Assembly (NCBI GenBank): GCA_031549965.1
Contig: JAVBPB010000094.1
Span: 1-55,284 of the forward strand
Length of the DNA stretch: 55,284 nucleotides
Source: JAVBPB01 sp031549965
GTDB taxonomy: Bacteria; Bacillota; Clostridia; Lachnospirales; Lachnospiraceae
Direction of reading: 5' to 3'
Shown: positions 51,905 through 55,284 of the stretch, one piece after another
Layout of the letters: each line of letters opens with the position of its first letter
Numbering within the stretch: the stretch's first letter is position 1
Program-made: the position numbers and the translations under genes
Notes under the pieces: generated by a model
Told to the model about the DNA's origin: nothing
The model's input: the letters and a program-made list of their open reading frames with translations, nothing else
Databases searched by the model: none

Positions 51905-53278
51905 ATGTCAAAAGCACCATACAGAATTTATCTTTCAGAAGAGGAGATCCCACGATACTGGTACAACGTACGTGCAGATATGAAGGAACAACCTGCTCCT
52001 TACATCAATCCACAAACAATGAAACCTGCCACAGTAGAAGATCTATACCCAGTATTTTGTGAAGAACTGGCAAAGCAAGAAATGGACAGTACAACAAGAT
52101 ATATTGAAATTCCAGAGGAGGTTCGTGAATTTTATAAATTATATAGACCGTCTCCATTATGCCGTGCATACAATCTAGAAAAAGCTTTAAAAACACCAGC
52201 AAAGATTTATTATAAATTTGAAGGTAATAATACCTCTGGCAGTCATAAATTAAATTCTGCGATTGCACAAGCTTATTATGCTAAAAAACAAGGCTTAACT
52301 TCATTAACCACTGAAACCGGTGCAGGTCAATGGGGTACAGCACTTTCTGAAGCATGTACTTATTATGATATACCTCTTACAGTGTATATGGTTAAAGTAT
52401 CAACTCAACAAAAGCCATATAGAAAAGCAATAATAGAAACATTTGGAGCTAAAGTTGTTCCTAGTCCTTCAGAAACTACTAATATTGGACGAGCAATTTT
52501 GGCAGGGAATCCTACCACAGGGGGAAGTCTTGGCTGTGCCATTTCTGAGGCAATTGAAGTAGCTACTACTACGCAAGGGTGTCGCTATGTACTTGGATCA
52601 GTTTTGAATCAGGTTGTACTTCATCAATCTATTATTGGATTGGAAACCAAGCTTGCTATGGAAAAAATAGATGAATATCCGGATATTATTATAGGATGTG
52701 CTGGCGGTGGGTCTAACCTTGGAGGACTTATTACCCCATTTATTCAGGATAAATTATCAGGAAAAGGTAATCCTCATATAATTGCTGTTGAACCATCATC
52801 ATGTCCAACTCTTACAAGAGGAGTATATGCATATGATTTTTGCGATACGGGAAAAATCACTCCATTAGCCAAAATGTATACTTTAGGTTGCGAATTTTTA
52901 CCTTCACCTAATCATGCAGGAGGTCTTAGATATCATGGAATGAGTCCTATTGTGTCTAAACTATATCATGATAAATATTTAGATGAAGCTCGTTCAGTTT
53001 ATCAAACAAAAGTTTTTGATGCCGCTCAGTTATTTGCAAAGTATGAAACAATTCTTCCAGCACCTGAATCTTCTCATGCAATTTCTGTTGCTATTGATGA
53101 GGCTATTAAATGCAGAGAAAATAATGAAGCTAAAACTATTTTATTTGGATTAACTGGTACAGGATATTTTGATATGCAAGCTTATATGCAATATCTTGAT
53201 AATACTATGACTGACTACATTCCTACTGATGAAGATATTAAAGTTGGGTTAGATAAGCTTCCAAAAATAAAAGAATAA
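51905..53278 (+). CDS. TrpB-like PLP enzyme (TrpB2 type, tryptophan synthase beta-like)
   Basis: The 457-residue protein is the long TrpB2 form of the tryptophan synthase beta chain, which joins indole and serine with PLP. The PLP lysine is in SGSHKLNSAIAQA (near residue 112), with ETGAGQWGTAL, the phosphate-binding GCAGGGSNLGG and the C-terminal FGLTGTGYFDM motifs. No trpA or other trp gene is present; TrpB2 usually works without TrpA and salvages free indole. GAAAGGAGCC precedes the ATG. It has its own promoter and a strong bidirectional terminator, so it is monocistronic. Confidence 0.93.
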   Translation: MSKAPYRIYLSEEEIPRYWYNVRADMKEQPAPYINPQTMKPATVEDLYPVFCEELAKQEMDSTTRYIEIPEEVREFYKLYRPSPLCRAYNLEKALKTPAKIYYKFEGNNTSGSHKLNSAIAQAYYAKKQGLTSLTTETGAGQWGTALSEACTYYDIPLTVYMVKVSTQQKPYRKAIIETFGAKVVPSPSETTNIGRAILAGNPTTGGSLGCAISEAIEVATTTQGCRYVLGSVLNQVVLHQSIIGLETKLAMEKIDEYPDIIIGCAGGGSNLGGLITPFIQDKLSGKGNPHIIAVEPSSCPTLTRGVYAYDFCDTGKITPLAKMYTLGCEFLPSPNHAGGLRYHGMSPIVSKLYHDKYLDEARSVYQTKVFDAAQLFAKYETILPAPESSHAISVAIDEAIKCRENNEAKTILFGLTGTGYFDMQAYMQYLDNTMTDYIPTDEDIKVGLDKLPKIKE

Positions 53279-53279
53279 A

Positions 53280-53317
53280 AAACAGGGTAGCCTAGAAATA
53301 GGTTACCCTGTTTTTTA
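53280..53317. terminator. Bidirectional terminator between trpB2 and the oligopeptide-binding gene
   Basis: AAACAGGGTAGCCT and AGGTTACCCTGTTT pair with a seven-base loop, with TTTTTTATT after it on the plus strand and TTTTTTATTC after it on the minus strand. It serves both converging genes. Confidence 0.9.
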
Positions 53318-54943
53318 TTATTCTTTTATCGTACAATACATAAAGTATTTATATCCAAGTGGTGAAGAATAGAATCCTTCTAACTTGTCTGATTTTAAAT
53401 AAAGATCTGTGTAATAGAAAATCGGAATAATTGGCATATCCTTTGCTAAGATGTCTTCTGCCTGATGCATTAAAGTTATTCTTTCACCTCTGTCAGATGA
53501 AGCCTTAACTTGTGCAACTAATGCGTCATAATCTGGGTTTGAATAATCTGCATCATTATTTCCGCCACCTGTTACAAACATATCTATAAATGAAATCGGA
53601 TCATTGTAGTCAGCTAACCAACCATGTCTTGCAATTTGGTATTCTCCATCTTGTCTTGTTTGAATAAATACTGCCCAATCTTGAGATGATAAAGTAGCAT
53701 TAATTCCAAGACCAGTTTTCCACATATTTTGAAGTGCCTCAGCAAGTACTGGATGAATTGAAGTTGGATTAAATAAATATTCAACTGTTGGGAATCCTTC
53801 TCCATTAGGATATCCTGCATCTGCAAGTAATTGTTTAGCTTCTGCTAAATTAGCTTCATAGTCTGTACCAAACCATGGTGTTGCTTTAGCTTGGAATTCT
53901 TCATCCATTTTTACATCAGATAATCCAATTGAAACAAATGATGTTGCTGGTACTTCTCCTGCTTTTGATACATTTTTTACAATGTATTCTCTGTCGATTG
54001 CAAGTGCTAATGCTTTTCTTACTCTAACATCTTGGAATACAGGATCATTCATATTAACACATAAGAAATAAGTTCCTAATTGACCTTCTGTGTATAAACC
54101 ATTTCCAGTCATAGCTTCAATTTCAGCACTTGGTAAGTCGTCACCAAATAAAATTTGACCGTTTTTGAATGCTGATAAAATTGTATTATTATCTTCCATT
54201 AATTGGAATGTAATTGTTTTTGGTCCTAGATTTTTAACATCGTAGTAATTTTCATTTTGTGTATAAACCATTTTATCAAGGTCTGTCCACTCTGTTAATT
54301 TATATGGTCCATTACCAATGTATGTGCTTGGATCTTTTGACCAACCATCTGGATTAGCCTCTACAACATCTTTTCTAACTGGATATGTTGTTGGAAATGC
54401 ACAAATTTCTAAGAAGAAAGGTGTTTCAGTTACAAGGGTAATTTCAATTGTTTTTTCATCAATTGCTTTAATTCCTAATTCAGACTTGTCTTTTTCACCA
54501 GCCATTATCTCATTAGTATTAACAACCATGTCAATCATGTACGCATATTCTGCTGCTGTAGCTGGATCTACTGCTCTTTGCCATGAATATACAAAATCTT
54601 CTGCAACTAATGCTTGTCCATCAGACCATTTTGCATCGTCACGTAAAGTAAATGTATATACTTTACCATCATCACTAATTTTGTAATCTTTTGCCATACC
54701 TTTAACTATAGCACCTGTTGAATCAATTTTCATCAATCCTTCAAATCCGTGGTTAATTAATGTTGCACCGTCTACAGATACGTTGAGTGCTGGATCAATG
54801 GTTTCTGGCTGTGGTCCATCGCAAACAGATAAATTTTCTGTACTGCCTTTACTTGCATTTGAGCAACCAGCCAAAACACTTGACAATGACATAATTAATA
54901 TGCTTGTAAGTACAAGTGTTTTCTTAAAAAACTTTCTTTTCAT
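53318..54943 (-). CDS. oppA: Oligopeptide ABC transporter substrate-binding lipoprotein
   Basis: The 541-residue protein is a family 5 extracellular solute-binding protein of the OppA/DppA type. A signal peptide with lipobox LAGCSNAS (Cys near residue 27) anchors it to the outer face of the membrane. AEDFVYSWQRAVDPATAAEYAY and VRKALALAIDREYIVKNV (both typical blocks) and GFPTVEYLFN support the family. It binds peptides for an ABC permease, but oppBCDF are not in the window. A strong GGAGG site precedes the ATG. The symbol is by similarity; dipeptide or murein-peptide specificity is possible. Confidence 0.92.
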   Translation of the reverse strand: MKRKFFKKTLVLTSILIMSLSSVLAGCSNASKGSTENLSVCDGPQPETIDPALNVSVDGATLINHGFEGLMKIDSTGAIVKGMAKDYKISDDGKVYTFTLRDDAKWSDGQALVAEDFVYSWQRAVDPATAAEYAYMIDMVVNTNEIMAGEKDKSELGIKAIDEKTIEITLVTETPFFLEICAFPTTYPVRKDVVEANPDGWSKDPSTYIGNGPYKLTEWTDLDKMVYTQNENYYDVKNLGPKTITFQLMEDNNTILSAFKNGQILFGDDLPSAEIEAMTGNGLYTEGQLGTYFLCVNMNDPVFQDVRVRKALALAIDREYIVKNVSKAGEVPATSFVSIGLSDVKMDEEFQAKATPWFGTDYEANLAEAKQLLADAGYPNGEGFPTVEYLFNPTSIHPVLAEALQNMWKTGLGINATLSSQDWAVFIQTRQDGEYQIARHGWLADYNDPISFIDMFVTGGGNNDADYSNPDYDALVAQVKASSDRGERITLMHQAEDILAKDMPIIPIFYYTDLYLKSDKLEGFYSSPLGYKYFMYCTIKE

Positions 54944-55284
54944 AGTATTCCTCCATTATTGTATAATTTAATTATATAATACACTAAAGTAGTGCACTAT
55001 ATAATTTGGCTAAACATAGTAATGATACCATAAAAGCCCGTGGCTGTAAAGATTTATTTTTAGAGTTTAGTCATTTAGGGATAAAACTTGTTACTATTCA
55101 CTGCCAATCTTGCTAACTTAAGGTTTTTTGTTCTACGGACGCACAATGTCGTCAACTTAAGGATTTTATGTTTCAATTTACAACCTAGTTAAGGTTAACC
55201 TCTTAAAATTGCTTAATTTAGATTATCGAATTATTTCAGATAAATATGAATTTATATATATCCAATTGTTTGCCTTACCCTCCT
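54944..55284. other. Intergenic end of window with two dispersed-repeat copies
   Basis: 341 bases without a gene. Copy B of the dispersed repeat is at 55091-55140 (TTACTATTCACTGCCAATCTTGC, then AACTTAAGG) and copy C at 55144-55174 (CAATGTCGTCAACTTAAGG). The presumed oppA promoter lies at its left end. The rest shows nothing I can name. Confidence 0.6.
55091..55174 (+). repeat. Dispersed repeat, copies B and C in tandem
   Basis: Copy B (55091-55140) resembles copy A at 50661, and copy C (55144-55174) resembles the minus-strand copy at 51757-51794. All share the core AACTTAAGG preceded by CAAT(N)TTGCT or CAATGNNGTC. They may be remnants of insertion-sequence ends. Confidence 0.6.

Noticed and set aside
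1..55284. CRISPR array, tRNA, rRNA or intact insertion sequence
   Set aside because: No regularly spaced repeats, cloverleaf or transposase frames were seen on either strand.

Overview
The window is AT-rich, gene-dense and almost entirely coded on the minus strand. Gene content and order point to a Firmicute of class Clostridia, most likely a Lachnospiraceae-like anaerobe. The supporting blocks are rplU-prp-rpmA, a paired B12-radical SAM/DUF2344 module next to RNase G, the ylm/sepF/divIVA division cluster, and a mreBCD-PBP2-minCDE-rodA-mgsA cell-shape block with radC and DUF4321 upstream. The species call is inference from gene order only.

Layout. (1) 142-8582: ribosome assembly and RNA metabolism: rplU, prp and rpmA behind a clear promoter, a terminator, then obgE, yhbY, nadD, yqeK, rsfS; upstream of these lie a radical SAM protein, its DUF2344 partner and RNase G. 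(2) 8701-15235: accessory region with a [FeFe]-hydrogenase/chemotaxis-receptor-like fusion, a small unknown membrane protein, a Bax-inhibitor-1 protein, a decayed DUF4143 ATPase, and a HINT-nuclease toxin with a probable immunity gene. (3) 15236-19578: queuosine precursor operon queD-queE-folE-queC-queF ending in lysA, behind a strong promoter, a preQ1-I-type riboswitch and a terminator. (4) 19575-27804: two-gene NHEJ (Ku and ligase), a GH31 glucosidase divergent from an AraC regulator, an orphan BlaI with its own operators, and a PAS-GGDEF-EAL protein split by a frameshift at an A8 run. (5) 27931-35043: division cluster (HlyD-like protein, yggS, sepF, yggT, ylmH, divIVA) continuing into aroB, lspA and rluD. 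(6) 35151-46652: DUF378 protein, a small P-loop protein, a D,D-carboxypeptidase, mgsA, rodA, minE/D/C, a very long PBP2, mreD/C/B, radC and DUF4321. (7) 46804-55284: a SNF2/SWIM helicase, a palindromic element, MTA/SAH nucleosidase, an orphan TrpB2-like enzyme, an oligopeptide-binding lipoprotein, and several copies of a short dispersed repeat.

The genes work mainly as housekeeping operons. Interest lies in the sensory hydrogenase fusion, the toxin whose ideally placed start codon is one base out of frame, the split c-di-GMP protein, and several unassigned palindromic elements (10660-10697 with 21466-21511, 24966-25061, 50192-50345). I saw no CRISPR array, tRNA, rRNA, intact insertion sequence or prophage. 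Nothing can be called a clearly new multi-gene system from sequence alone.
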